A DNA stretch of 43,096 nucleotides from Erysipelotrichaceae bacterium. GTDB taxonomy: Bacteria; Bacillota_I; Bacilli_A; RF39; UBA660. The stretch's first letter is position 1; each line of letters begins with the position of its first letter. The notes under the pieces were generated by a model. That model saw only the letters and a program-made list of their open reading frames with translations. It ran no database searches and was not told the origin of the DNA. Both the position numbers and the translations under genes were made by a program. The stretch lies in assembly GCA_022772985.1 (NCBI GenBank), contig JALEZJ010000115.1, positions 1-43,096 on the forward strand, given 5' to 3'. Shown here one piece after another: positions 1 through 7,427 of this stretch.

Positions 1-2
1 CG

Positions 3-221
3 AGCCTCTCAGTATCAAAGTTGGTTCAACAATTAAAAGGAAAAACATCAAGAAAATTACAAATGGAATACGTTGAATTAAAAAGAAAGTATTGGGGACA
101 GCATTTATGGGCAACTGGATATTTTTGTAGAAGTGTGGGTATTGTAACAAAAGAAATAATAAAAGATTATATTGAAAATCAAATAGATGAATATGATGAA
201 AACTTTAAAATTATAGGCTAA
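3..221 (+). mobile_element. tnpA: IS200/IS605-family TnpA transposase, 3' part only
   Basis: Reading frame is open from the window edge (SLSVSKLVQQLKGKTSRKL...) and ends at a TAA. The residues match the C-terminal half of Y1/HUH transposases of the IS200/IS605 family: the LVQQLKGKTSR segment, the GQHLWATGYFCRSVG strand and the last helix IKDYIENQ, whose Tyr is in the position of the catalytic tyrosine of these enzymes. The HUH motif must lie upstream of the window, so whether the gene is complete cannot be judged. The ORF-track start at 21 is only the first in-window TTG. Family members cut and join single-stranded DNA at hairpin ends; the hairpin just downstream fits such an end. No tnpB follows. 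Confidence 0.85.
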
Positions 222-258
222 TTTTAATCTTTAGTGCACTTAAAGTGTATAAAACAAG

Positions 259-279
259 CCCCGTACTTCAAGTGCGGGG
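259..279 (+). repeat. IS200/IS605 right-end hairpin
   Basis: CCCCGTAC-TTCAA-GTGCGGGG forms an 8-bp stem (one G-T pair) 37 bp after the tnpA stop. It is strikingly GC-rich for this region. Subterminal hairpins of this kind mark the ends recognised by IS200/IS605 TnpA; it could also serve as the tnpA terminator, though no T-tract follows. The exact cleavage site was not determined. Confidence 0.6.
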
Positions 280-610
280 TGGTTGACAAAATATAGAAGA
301 GTAATTTTTGATAATTTTGTTGATAGAATTTTGGTTCAAACTTTGTGAATCAATATATAGGTTGGTTGTGTCTTCGGGATAAAAAGAAATTTTGAGGTGG
401 AATATAGAGTGTAGATTTTTTAATAGCATAGTTTGGTAAAAATAGTAATGAATGCAAACATCAAATCGAAGATTATGTCAGAAGAAATCAAGAGAAGGGG
501 TATATCTAAATTCATAGGGTACAATTAAAATTTTTGACAATCATTAAATAAACTTAATTTTTACTGTATATTGAGAATTTGTATTAAAAATTGCTAATTT
601 AAAAGTTATT

Positions 611-647
611 ATTCATGTTTCACGTGAAACATGAATAGTTTTCCACA
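611..647 (+). promoter_or_regulatory. parS site 1 with DnaA-box-like TTTTCCACA
   Basis: TGTTTCACGTGAAACA at 616-631 is the ParB/Spo0J binding palindrome. Here it is extended to a perfect 26-bp inverted repeat (611-636, ATTCATGTTTCAC and its complement). TTTTCCACA at 639-647 differs from the DnaA box TTATCCACA at one position. Confidence 0.85.
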
Positions 648-843
648 GTATTTTAATATCATATAATGATAGGATTTGGGTGCTGTTTATAGACTCTATA
701 TGTAATAAAGGATTTGTGAATATATATATTTAGTAGTTTCAACAGTGTGAAATATTAGCGAATAGTAAAATATTTTAATAATTACGTAATAATTTGTAAA
801 TAATATTATATTAACTTAATATTTTACAATAGTTTATAAGTTT

Positions 844-863
844 TATAGAAAAATTTTTTTAAA
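844..863 (+). repeat. 20-nt A/T-tract direct repeat, copy 1
   Basis: TATAGAAAAATTTTTTTAAA is identical to 1408-1427. An A5T7 tract of this kind can bend or ease melting of DNA; a role in origin unwinding is a guess. Confidence 0.7.
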
Positions 864-882
864 ATTAGGAAAATACCAATCA

Positions 883-910
883 TGTTTCACGTGAAACATA
901 GATTTCCACA
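883..910 (+). promoter_or_regulatory. parS site 2 with DnaA-box-like ATTTCCACA
   Basis: Perfect TGTTTCACGTGAAACA at 883-898, flanked by CA and TA. ATTTCCACA lies at 902-910 in the same orientation as at site 1. One copy of the A5T7 direct repeat (844-863) ends 19 bp upstream. Confidence 0.85.
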
Positions 911-1344
911 GTTTAAGTTAATTATATATTGTTGGTTTTTGTAATAGATTATTAACAAATAAATATGGTTTTATTTATTATTTATTTAAATATAATGAAG
1001 TTTTATTATAAAAATTTACTAAATCTTATAAAGAATCACCAATTTTCTCACTATATTTTATATCATGAAGTGATCTTTGTAACAGGAAAAGATATATTTA
1101 TGTTAGTAATAGTATGCGTTTTTTTTAACAATTTGTAATAATCATATAGAAGTAGAAGTTTTAATGCATTTTAGATTAGTTTTTTACTTTGATAGTAGTA
1201 ATAAGTATAATTGTTTTTATATTGTTGGAATTTTATTTTATCATTTATAAATCTAGTTTTCATTCATTCTTTTTTTGTTTGGAAATTATTAAAACTTTAT
1301 TTTATAGAAGATATTAAATTTATAATTAATATTAATATGTGTTA

Positions 1345-1372
1345 TGTTTCACGTGAAACATAGATTTCCACA
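1345..1372 (+). promoter_or_regulatory. parS site 3 with DnaA-box-like ATTTCCACA
   Basis: Perfect TGTTTCACGTGAAACA at 1345-1360 followed by TAG and ATTTCCACA at 1364-1372. The downstream flank is the same as at site 2 (ATAGATTTCCACA). The second copy of the A5T7 repeat starts 47 bp after the parS end. Confidence 0.85.
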
Positions 1373-1407
1373 ATAGTTGATATGTGCTTACTAATGATGA
1401 AAATATC

Positions 1408-1427
1408 TATAGAAAAATTTTTTTAAA
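1408..1427 (+). repeat. 20-nt A/T-tract direct repeat, copy 2
   Basis: Exact second copy of the 20-mer at 844-863, same orientation, 564 bp downstream. A weaker similar stretch (ATATAGAAAAAAAG) occurs near 1675. Confidence 0.7.
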
Positions 1428-1710
1428 TATTATATTTTTTATAATCAGTAAAGAATTTATTCTATATAAATTACAGAATAAAAATAATTTTACGGGTGTA
1501 TTAAACTTTATTATTCATTTATTTTTTTATGCGTTATTATCAATTTAATGATAATTAAATGGTAATTTGTTTATAAATTTTTGTTGGGATGATATGATAC
1601 TTTTAGATGATAGTTAAAAAATAAATTTGTAAATGTATAGGATTATAATAATCTTATTGTATTTTTTTATTGAAATATAGAAAAAAAGTTATTTTTATGC
1701 CTATTTTTTA

Positions 1711-1739
1711 TGTTTCACGTGAAACATAAGTTTTCCACA
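1711..1739 (+). promoter_or_regulatory. parS site 4 with DnaA-box-like TTTTCCACA
   Basis: Perfect TGTTTCACGTGAAACA at 1711-1726 and TTTTCCACA at 1731-1739. It is the copy closest to the SRP RNA gene and dnaX. Centre-to-centre distances between the four sites are about 267, 462 and 366 bp. Confidence 0.85.
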
Positions 1740-1896
1740 ATTGTTTAACAAATAATATATATAATCTTTTTATTAAATAATTTTATGTTTTTGAAATTGA
1801 TTAGTATCGTTTTTATCTAATTTTGATATAGTAGATTCAATAAGTTTGAAATTAGTGAATTTTATTTAAATAATTACATATTTTTTGAATATTTTA

Positions 1897-1925
1897 TTGC
1901 TTTTTTTTATATATTATTATATAAT
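1897..1925 (+). promoter_or_regulatory. Promoter of the SRP RNA gene
   Basis: TTGCTT at 1897-1902, a 17-bp spacer, and a perfect TATAAT at 1920-1925. The predicted start, about seven bases later, falls on the first G of the SRP RNA closing stem. Confidence 0.75.
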
Positions 1926-1931
1926 TTTATT

Positions 1932-2012
1932 GATGCAATAGTATTATTTTGGAATCAAGTCAGGATCGGGAGATAGCAGCTTTAACACAATATACTATGT
2001 GCATCTTTTTTT
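1932..2012 (+). ncRNA. ffs: Signal recognition particle RNA (4.5S type), small bacterial form
   Basis: The core GTCAGGATCGGGAGATAGCAGC is helix 8 of SRP RNA: the conserved GTCAGG and AGCAGC strands flank an ATC/GAT stem closed by a GGGA (GNRA-type) tetraloop, the Ffh binding site. The outer ends pair perfectly as GATGCA/TGCATC and, after one bulged G, ATAGTAT/ATACTAT. The closing stem is followed by seven T, so it doubles as a Rho-independent terminator. The RNA is about 75-80 nt, the short form lacking the Alu domain, unlike the roughly 270-nt B. subtilis scRNA. Its place just upstream of dnaX matches B. subtilis scr. It would work with Ffh in cotranslational targeting to the membrane. Confidence 0.9.
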
Positions 2013-2044
2013 CAAACATTTGTTTGTATGTCATTAAATTTTTA

Positions 2045-2073
2045 TTGAAAATTTGCTGTTATTTTGATATAAT
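2045..2073 (+). promoter_or_regulatory. Promoter of the dnaX operon
   Basis: TTGAAA at 2045-2050, 17-bp spacer, TATAAT at 2068-2073 with an extended TGA in front. It lies about 34 bp upstream of the dnaX start codon, with AGAAGGTGGTGATT as ribosome binding site. Confidence 0.75.
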
Positions 2074-2106
2074 ATAGTTGTCTTATTTAGAGAAGGTGGT
2101 GATTGG

Positions 2107-3798
2107 GTGAGTTATTTGGCTTTATATCGAAAGTATCGACCTAATAATTTTAATGATTTAGTTGGTCAGTCTGAAATTGTTGATATTATAAGAAATGAAA
2201 TTTTAAATGATAAAATATCACATGCTTATTTATTTTCTGGACCTCGTGGTACTGGTAAGACTTCTACAGCAAAAATTATTGCACGTATGATTAATTGTAG
2301 TAATTTAGGGAAAGATGGAGTTCCATGTGGTAAATGTGTAAGTTGTTTGAATTTTAATAATAATAGTGATATTGTAGAAATTGATGCAGCTTCTAATAAT
2401 GGAGTAGATGAGATTCGTGAGCTTAGAGATAAAGTCAATTTGGTTCCAACTTTTGGAAAATATAAAATTTATATTATTGATGAAGTTCATATGTTGACAA
2501 CTCAAGCTTTTAATGCTTTGTTGAAAACTTTAGAGGAACCTCCTTCGCATGCTATTTTTATTTTAGCAACAACAGAGTTTTATAAAATTCCCATTACGGT
2601 AGTTTCTCGTTGTCAAAAGTTTCAATTTTTGAAATTTTCTAATGAAGAAATTGTAAAAAAATTGATAGAAATTTCTTCTAAGGAGTCAATTGATGTTGGG
2701 GCGGATGTTTTATTTGAAATTGCTCGATTATCTGATGGTGGGTTGAGAGATGCAATTAATATGCTTGATCAATTATCTTCTTTTAAAGGGCAATTATTAA
2801 CTATTCAGGATGTTTATAAACTTAATGGGGTAATTTCTTATGAAGAATTTAGGAATTTATTAAAATATATTTATTCTAATAAAATAGTTGATATTATAGA
2901 ATTTTTAGATAATGTTGATAGAAATGGAAAAAGCTTTGATAGATTTATTGAAGATTTGCTTAACTTTATGAAAGAAATTTTAATTTACAAAAATACATCT
3001 ATTTTTAATTCTAGTATTGTGGAAAAAAATGAGGCATTAGTTGAGTTATCTAGTATTTTTTCAGAACAGGTGTTATATAATTTTATTATTTCTTTGAATG
3101 AATTATCTTTTAGAATAAAAAATTCTTCTTTTGCAAAAATATTGTTGACTGCAGAATTTATAAAATTTTCTAATCAATTAGTTGAATCCAATTTTTCTAT
3201 CATTGAAAGTGAGGAAAAAAAGTTAAATTATCAAGAGAGTAACTGTAATTTTGATAATAAAATTAATGATAATAAATCAGAAATTAACAAATTGAAAACT
3301 AATAGTTTTTTTTATATGACTGATAAATTAAAAAAAATTAGGATTAATAATACTTTTGCTACTGCTTCTAAATCTAATAAACAAAAATTTAAAAGTAAAT
3401 GGGATTTTGTAAAGGAAAAATTATCAAATGATTCTAATTATTTAGCAATTGCAGGCATGATGAATGATGTTGAAATCTTAGTAGTAGGAGAAGAAAATGT
3501 TATTTTTCTTGCTCAGTATGATTCTTTGTTGGAACGATTATTTTCACAAGTTCTTTTGATAGAGCAATTGTTATTTGAAGTATTTAATATTCCATATAAG
3601 GTGGTTTTTTTATTAGAAGATGAATGGAATTTTGAAAGAGAAAATTATATTTTAAATCTTAAATCAGGAAAAAAATATGTTTATTTGGATGAAAAATCTA
3701 GTGATAAAAATGAAATGATTGATTCTTTTACTAATACAGATAATGATATTGATAAAATTGTTTCTATTTTAGGGTCGGATGTTATTTCATATGAATAA
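2107..3798 (+). CDS. dnaX: DNA polymerase III subunit tau/gamma
   Basis: Clamp-loader ATPase of the replisome; it loads the sliding clamp on primed DNA. The N-terminus shows the AAA+ core: Walker A GPRGTGKT at residues 45-52, a zinc module with C64, C74, C77 and C80, Walker B IIDEVH around 123-128, and VVSRCQ with the conserved sensor/arginine-finger region near 168. The C-terminal part after about 370 is lysine/asparagine-rich and diverged, as in tau proteins of low-GC bacteria. The 563-aa length is typical. The GTG start gives MSYLALYRKYRP, the usual family start, with a GGTGGTGAT ribosome binding site. An A-run near 3329-3336 might allow frameshifting to a gamma form, but this is not demonstrated. 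It is the first gene of a tight operon with ybaB and recR. Confidence 0.97.
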   Translation: MSYLALYRKYRPNNFNDLVGQSEIVDIIRNEILNDKISHAYLFSGPRGTGKTSTAKIIARMINCSNLGKDGVPCGKCVSCLNFNNNSDIVEIDAASNNGVDEIRELRDKVNLVPTFGKYKIYIIDEVHMLTTQAFNALLKTLEEPPSHAIFILATTEFYKIPITVVSRCQKFQFLKFSNEEIVKKLIEISSKESIDVGADVLFEIARLSDGGLRDAINMLDQLSSFKGQLLTIQDVYKLNGVISYEEFRNLLKYIYSNKIVDIIEFLDNVDRNGKSFDRFIEDLLNFMKEILIYKNTSIFNSSIVEKNEALVELSSIFSEQVLYNFIISLNELSFRIKNSSFAKILLTAEFIKFSNQLVESNFSIIESEEKKLNYQESNCNFDNKINDNKSEINKLKTNSFFYMTDKLKKIRINNTFATASKSNKQKFKSKWDFVKEKLSNDSNYLAIAGMMNDVEILVVGEENVIFLAQYDSLLERLFSQVLLIEQLLFEVFNIPYKVVFLLEDEWNFERENYILNLKSGKKYVYLDEKSSDKNEMIDSFTNTDNDIDKIVSILGSDVISYE

Positions 3799-3816
3799 AA
3801 AGAGAGGATGATAAAA

Positions 3817-4122
3817 TTGAATATGAATATACAAAATTTAATGCGACAAGCACAAAAAATGCAAAAAGATTTACAAAAAGTACAGGATGAATTAAAAAAT
3901 ACAGTTTATGAGGGGAAGTCTTCTTTGGTTCTTGTTACTCTTAATGGTAATAAAGATGTTTTGAGTGTAAAAATTAATGTTGATGAATCTTTTCAAAAAG
4001 AGGATATTGAATTGTTAGAAGATATGTTTATTGTTGCTTTTAATGATGCTTCTAAAAAAGTAGAAGAAGATAAAGAGAAAAAAATGGGAAAATATGGTCA
4101 AGGTTTAGCAGGTTTGATGTGA
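3817..4122 (+). CDS. ybaB: YbaB/EbfC-family nucleoid-associated protein
   Basis: Small DNA-binding protein of the YbaB/EbfC family, almost always found between dnaX and recR, as here. The N-terminal helix NLMRQAQKMQKDLQKVQDEL is the family signature; the C-terminus KYGQGLAGLM is the conserved LPGLM-like tail. The track start at 3808 sits inside the ribosome binding region AGAGAGGATGAT; a TTG at 3817, or ATG at 3823 giving MNIQNLMRQAQ, fits better. It starts about 18 bp after dnaX and is followed at once by recR. The family is thought to organise DNA or assist recombination; its exact role remains open. Confidence 0.93.
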   Translation: MNMNIQNLMRQAQKMQKDLQKVQDELKNTVYEGKSSLVLVTLNGNKDVLSVKINVDESFQKEDIELLEDMFIVAFNDASKKVEEDKEKKMGKYGQGLAGLM

Positions 4123-4123
4123 T

Positions 4124-4720
4124 ATGTTTCCTAGTAGTTTGAAAAAATTAATTGATAATTTTAGAATGTTGCCTGGTATTGGTGGGAAGACAGCTGAGCG
4201 TTTAGCATTTTCTATGTTGGAATTTGATAAAAATAATTTGACTAGTTTTGCTAATGCTATTCTTGAAGTTCGGGATCATATTGGTCATTGTAAAGTTTGT
4301 GGTAATATTTCTGAAGGTGATTTGTGTTCTATTTGTTCTAATTCTGATAGAGATTTTTCTACTATTTTTGTAGTTGAAAGACCTAAGGATATCATTTTGT
4401 TTGAGAAATTGGGAGTTTATAAGGGAATTTATCATGTATTAAATGGATTGATTTCTCCTTTAGATGGAATTGGGCCAGATGAGATTGAAATTTCTAGTTT
4501 GTTATCTAGAATAAATAATAGTGATGTTCAAGAGGTTATTTTGGCGTTGAAACCTAGTATAGAAGGTGAAACGACAATGCAGTATATCAAAAAAATTTTA
4601 TCTGATAAAAATATTAAAGTAACTAAGATTGCAACTGGTGTTCCTATTGGTACAGATATGGAGTATATTGATTCTCTTACTTTGGAATTAGCGATTGATG
4701 AGAGAAAAAATATGAATTAA
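4124..4720 (+). CDS. recR: Recombination mediator RecR
   Basis: RecFOR-pathway protein that helps load RecA on single-stranded gaps. The 198-aa length is exactly typical. Domains in order: helix-hairpin-helix with LPGIGGKTAERLAF at 16-29, a C4 zinc finger (C56, C59, C68, C71), and a Toprim domain starting near IFVVERPKDI. The conserved GTDMEYIDSLTL near the C-terminus is the Walker B-like family end. The start is one base after the ybaB stop, so the two are translationally coupled. Confidence 0.97.
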   Translation: MFPSSLKKLIDNFRMLPGIGGKTAERLAFSMLEFDKNNLTSFANAILEVRDHIGHCKVCGNISEGDLCSICSNSDRDFSTIFVVERPKDIILFEKLGVYKGIYHVLNGLISPLDGIGPDEIEISSLLSRINNSDVQEVILALKPSIEGETTMQYIKKILSDKNIKVTKIATGVPIGTDMEYIDSLTLELAIDERKNMN

Positions 4721-4759
4721 AAAATTATAATTATTCATAAGATTTAGTGGGTGATGGTA

Positions 4760-4945
4760 ATGATAATTCTTTTTTTTCGTTTTCTAAAAAAAATAGTTGT
4801 TGCAGCACTTTTAATTTATTCTTTTGATGTATTTGCTGTTTCTTTAAATTTAAGTATTCCGATTAATTTTATTACAATTTTACTTGTTACTATATTTGAA
4901 ATTCCAGCATTAATATGTTTGATATTGTTTTCTTTGGTTTTTTGA
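4760..4945 (+). CDS. bofA: BofA-family pro-sigma-K processing inhibitor-like membrane protein
   Basis: Tiny hydrophobic protein of about 61 aa with two membrane segments. The C-terminal half (NLSIPINFITILLVTIFEIP...) matches the BofA pattern of an IPIN motif followed by a hydrophobic stretch with a central Pro. Position between recR and holB equals that of bofA in B. subtilis, where BofA inhibits the SpoIVFB protease in the mother cell. The ORF-track start (GTG 4751) overlaps the GGGTGAT ribosome-binding region, so ATG 4760 is preferred; ATG 4754 is possible. Similarity is visible over a short region only, and the function in this organism is inferred from context. Confidence 0.7.
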   Translation: MIILFFRFLKKIVVAALLIYSFDVFAVSLNLSIPINFITILLVTIFEIPALICLILFSLVF

Positions 4946-4961
4946 GAGAGTGGTGTGTCTT

Positions 4962-5930
4962 ATGTTAGAACAATTCAAGGAAAGTCAACCAATTGCTTAT
5001 TCTTTATTGGCTAATTCTATTGAATGTGGTAAATTATCACATGCATATTTAATTGATGCTAATAATAATGATGATGCTTTTGATTTTGTGTTATCTTTTG
5101 TTAAGACTATTATTTGTAATAGTTATCATTTTGATTCTAATTGTTGTGGTGATTGTAATATATGTCATAGAATTGATAATAATAATTATCCTGAAGTTAA
5201 GATTATTGAAACAAATTCTTTGGTTATAAAAAAAGAACAATTATTGGATTTACAGAGTGAATTTAGTAGAACTAGTCTTGAAGGAAATTATAGAATTTAT
5301 ATTATAAAAGATTGTGATAAAATGAATAAGCAAGCTTCTAATTGTTTATTAAAATTTTTAGAAGAACCTGTTTCTGGCATTATTGCTATTTTGTTGACCA
5401 ATCATTTAAGTCGTGTTTTGAATACTATTGTTTCTAGGTGTCAAATTATTCATTTATTAAATATTGTTACTTTAAAAGAAAATAGTTCTTTAGAAAATTT
5501 AGCTCTTTTATGTTGTGATAGTAAGGATTCTTTTTTGAAATTTCAAGAAGATGATTCAAAAAAAGATTTGATAAATTCTGTTCTTTCTTTTTTAACTTAT
5601 TTTGAAGAAAATGGGTTAGATACTTTGATTTTTATGAAAAATTTGTGGTATAATAAAGTTCAATCGAGAGAAGATTCTGTTTTAGCATTTGTACTTATGA
5701 TCTATTTTTATTATGATGTTTTGAAATATAAGGTTCATATTCAGCATTATTTTTTTTGTGATAGAATAGATGTGATTGAAAAGTGTGCTAATATGAATTC
5801 TTTACAAGCTATTATTCATAAAATTGATGTTGTTAATTATGGTTATGAAATGTTATGCTATAATTTGAATCTTAATTTACTTATGGATGATATTATAATT
5901 AGGTTAGGTGATACTCATGAATATAGTTGA
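4962..5930 (+). CDS. holB: DNA polymerase III subunit delta prime
   Basis: Clamp-loader delta' subunit, partner of DnaX. The N-terminal SHAYLID block and the later IYIIKDCDKMNKQASNCLLK and LEEP segments follow the DnaX-like AAA+ fold. There is no Walker A lysine motif, as expected for delta', which does not hydrolyse ATP. A zinc module is present (C52, C61/C62, C65, C68), and TIVSRCQIIHL carries the conserved SRC motif. At 322 aa it has the usual length. ATG 4962 gives MLEQFKESQPIAYSLL; the earlier track GTG lies in the ribosome binding stretch. Its stop overlaps the ricT start. The tmk gene that often precedes holB is missing here. Confidence 0.93.
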   Translation: MLEQFKESQPIAYSLLANSIECGKLSHAYLIDANNNDDAFDFVLSFVKTIICNSYHFDSNCCGDCNICHRIDNNNYPEVKIIETNSLVIKKEQLLDLQSEFSRTSLEGNYRIYIIKDCDKMNKQASNCLLKFLEEPVSGIIAILLTNHLSRVLNTIVSRCQIIHLLNIVTLKENSSLENLALLCCDSKDSFLKFQEDDSKKDLINSVLSFLTYFEENGLDTLIFMKNLWYNKVQSREDSVLAFVLMIYFYYDVLKYKVHIQHYFFCDRIDVIEKCANMNSLQAIIHKIDVVNYGYEMLCYNLNLNLLMDDIIIRLGDTHEYS

Positions 5931-6693
5931 AGTTTATTTTGAATATAACCACTCTACAGCTTTTTTTAAAAATAAGGATTTGAATTTAAAAAAAGGTTTA
6001 ACAGTACTTGTTAATACTGAGCGTGGTATACAATTTGGTAAGGTTAGTCAAATTATTTCGTCAATTGAAGATTTTAAAGATGTTGATTTATATGATGTTG
6101 TACGAATTTCTACTAAGAAAGATTATTTTCATTATTTAGAGAATATAAAATTGGCACAAGAAGCTGTTATAAAATGTAAGGAACTTGTAAAAAAGAATAA
6201 TTTAAATATGACTATTTTAGATGGTAATTATAATTTTGAACGAACGCAGTTATTATTTCGATTTGTGGCAGATGAGAGAGTGGATTTTAGACAATTGGCG
6301 CGGGAATTGGGTTCTATTTTTCGAACTAGAATTGAACTTCGTCAAATTGGAATACGTGATAAGGCAAAAGAAATTGGTGGAATTGGACCATGTGGAAGAT
6401 TGCTTTGTTGTAGTAGTTTTTTGACTAATTTTGATAGTGTGACAATTAATATGGCAAAGAATCAACAAGTTTCTCTTAATCCTTCTAAGATTAATGGAGT
6501 TTGTGGAAGATTGCTTTGTTGTTTAAAGTATGAAAATGATTCTTATACTGAATTCAAAAAAGAAATTCCTAAAATTGGGGAAAATTTAGAAACTCAATAT
6601 GGTAGCGGCAAAGTTATTTCTATTAATGTATTAAAGAAAACTTATATTTTGGAATTGGAGAATAAGACAAAATTGGAAGTGAAATTAGATTGA
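5917..6693 (+). CDS. ricT: PSP1-domain protein RicT (YaaT)
   Basis: Homologue of B. subtilis RicT/YaaT, which with RicA and RicF forms an Fe-S containing complex that steers RNase Y processing and affects sporulation and competence. The cysteine-rich PSP1 core is clear: GPCGRLLCCSSFL followed by GVCGRLLCCLKYE. FRTRIELRQIGIRDKAKEIG just before it is also typical. The ATG at 5917 follows a perfect AGGTGAT, making MNIVEVYF, and overlaps holB by 14 bp, so holB and ricT are coupled as in B. subtilis. The 258-aa length is near the family's roughly 275. Confidence 0.93.
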   Translation: MNIVEVYFEYNHSTAFFKNKDLNLKKGLTVLVNTERGIQFGKVSQIISSIEDFKDVDLYDVVRISTKKDYFHYLENIKLAQEAVIKCKELVKKNNLNMTILDGNYNFERTQLLFRFVADERVDFRQLARELGSIFRTRIELRQIGIRDKAKEIGGIGPCGRLLCCSSFLTNFDSVTINMAKNQQVSLNPSKINGVCGRLLCCLKYENDSYTEFKKEIPKIGENLETQYGSGKVISINVLKKTYILELENKTKLEVKLD

Positions 6694-7409
6694 AAGTAAA
6701 GAATAGGCTCTTAGATACGGATGCTATTATCTATCAAAATGATGATTGGTTTAAATTTTCATTAGATTCTGTATTGCTTGCTAATTTTGTAACTTTGAAT
6801 TTGCGTAGTAAAAAGATTATTGATCTTGCAACGGGAAATGCTCCGATTCCAATTTTACTTACTTTTAGGACAAATGCTTTTATTTATGGAGTAGAGTATC
6901 AAAGTTGTGTTTATCAATTAGGGGTAGATTCTGTATTAGAAAATAAAATAGAGGATCGTGTAATTTTAATTAATGATGATGTTAGAAATTTGAAACAACG
7001 TTTTGCTGGTGATAGTTTTGATGTTGTGACATGTAATCCACCTTATTTTAAGGTTAATAATGTAGATTATTTTAATCATAATTATGTTAAATCTTTGGCA
7101 AGGCATGAAATTACTTTGACTTTGGATGATGTGTTAATTCAAGCTAGTTATTTGTTAAAAAATGGTGGTATTTTTGCAATGATACATAGGACAGATCGTT
7201 TTGTAGAAATATTAGAAAAAATGAGAAAATATCATATTGAACCCAAACGTATTCAATTTATATATCCTAAGAAAGGAAGAAATAGTGATTTGGTTCTAAT
7301 AGAGGGGATTAAAAATGGTAAAGTAGGTTTGAAGTTATTATCTCCTTTAGTAGTTCATAAGGAAGATAATAATTATACAGATGAGATATTGGAAATGTTA
7401 AAATTTTAG
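6690..7409 (+). CDS. trmN6: tRNA1(Val) adenine-37 N6-methyltransferase (TrmN6/YabB family)
   Basis: SAM-dependent N6-adenine methyltransferase. Motif I DLATGNAPIP (45-54) and the catalytic NPPY (116-119, in VTCNPPYFK) define the TrmN6/YfiC/YabB group. B. subtilis yabB sits at the same place between ricT/yabA and rsmI. The TTG start overlaps the ricT stop (TTGA), so translation is likely coupled. It modifies A37 of a tRNA in known relatives; the exact tRNA here is inferred. Neither yabA nor the GIY-YIG gene yazA, both nearby in B. subtilis, is present. Confidence 0.9.
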   Translation: MKVKNRLLDTDAIIYQNDDWFKFSLDSVLLANFVTLNLRSKKIIDLATGNAPIPILLTFRTNAFIYGVEYQSCVYQLGVDSVLENKIEDRVILINDDVRNLKQRFAGDSFDVVTCNPPYFKVNNVDYFNHNYVKSLARHEITLTLDDVLIQASYLLKNGGIFAMIHRTDRFVEILEKMRKYHIEPKRIQFIYPKKGRNSDLVLIEGIKNGKVGLKLLSPLVVHKEDNNYTDEILEMLKF

Positions 7410-7427
7410 CAATAGAGGTGATTTTTT

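Larger units (their letters stand above)
300..1896. other. Gene-free AT-rich region with parS/DnaA-box-like cluster; candidate replication origin/centromere
   Basis: About 1.6 kb without a credible ORF in a window where genes are otherwise nearly contiguous. It holds four identical 16-bp parS palindromes, four TTTCCACA motifs 4-8 bp downstream of each parS and all in the same orientation, a repeated A5T7 tract, and long A/T runs that could melt easily. It sits directly upstream of the SRP RNA gene and dnaX, a neighbourhood close to oriC in B. subtilis. Genes to the right are mostly codirectional and G-rich on the + strand, which fits replication moving away to the right. Perfect TTATCCACA boxes were not seen here and dnaA is not in the window, so origin function is inferred. 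A centromere-only (ParB loading) role is equally possible. Segment 300-600 before the first parS holds nothing recognisable except a 26-codon ORF at 448-528 that was rejected. Confidence 0.6.

Noticed and set aside
448-528. 26-codon ORF MNANIKSKIMSEEIKRRG...
   Set aside because: No ribosome binding site and no support beyond a faint resemblance to the start of larger proteins; may be a gene relic.
300-600. tRNA gene (GGTTCAAACT near 334 resembles a T-arm)
   Set aside because: No acceptor or anticodon stem can be built around it.
600-1750. CRISPR array
   Set aside because: The four repeats are short palindromes with irregular spacing of 267-462 bp and match parS exactly.
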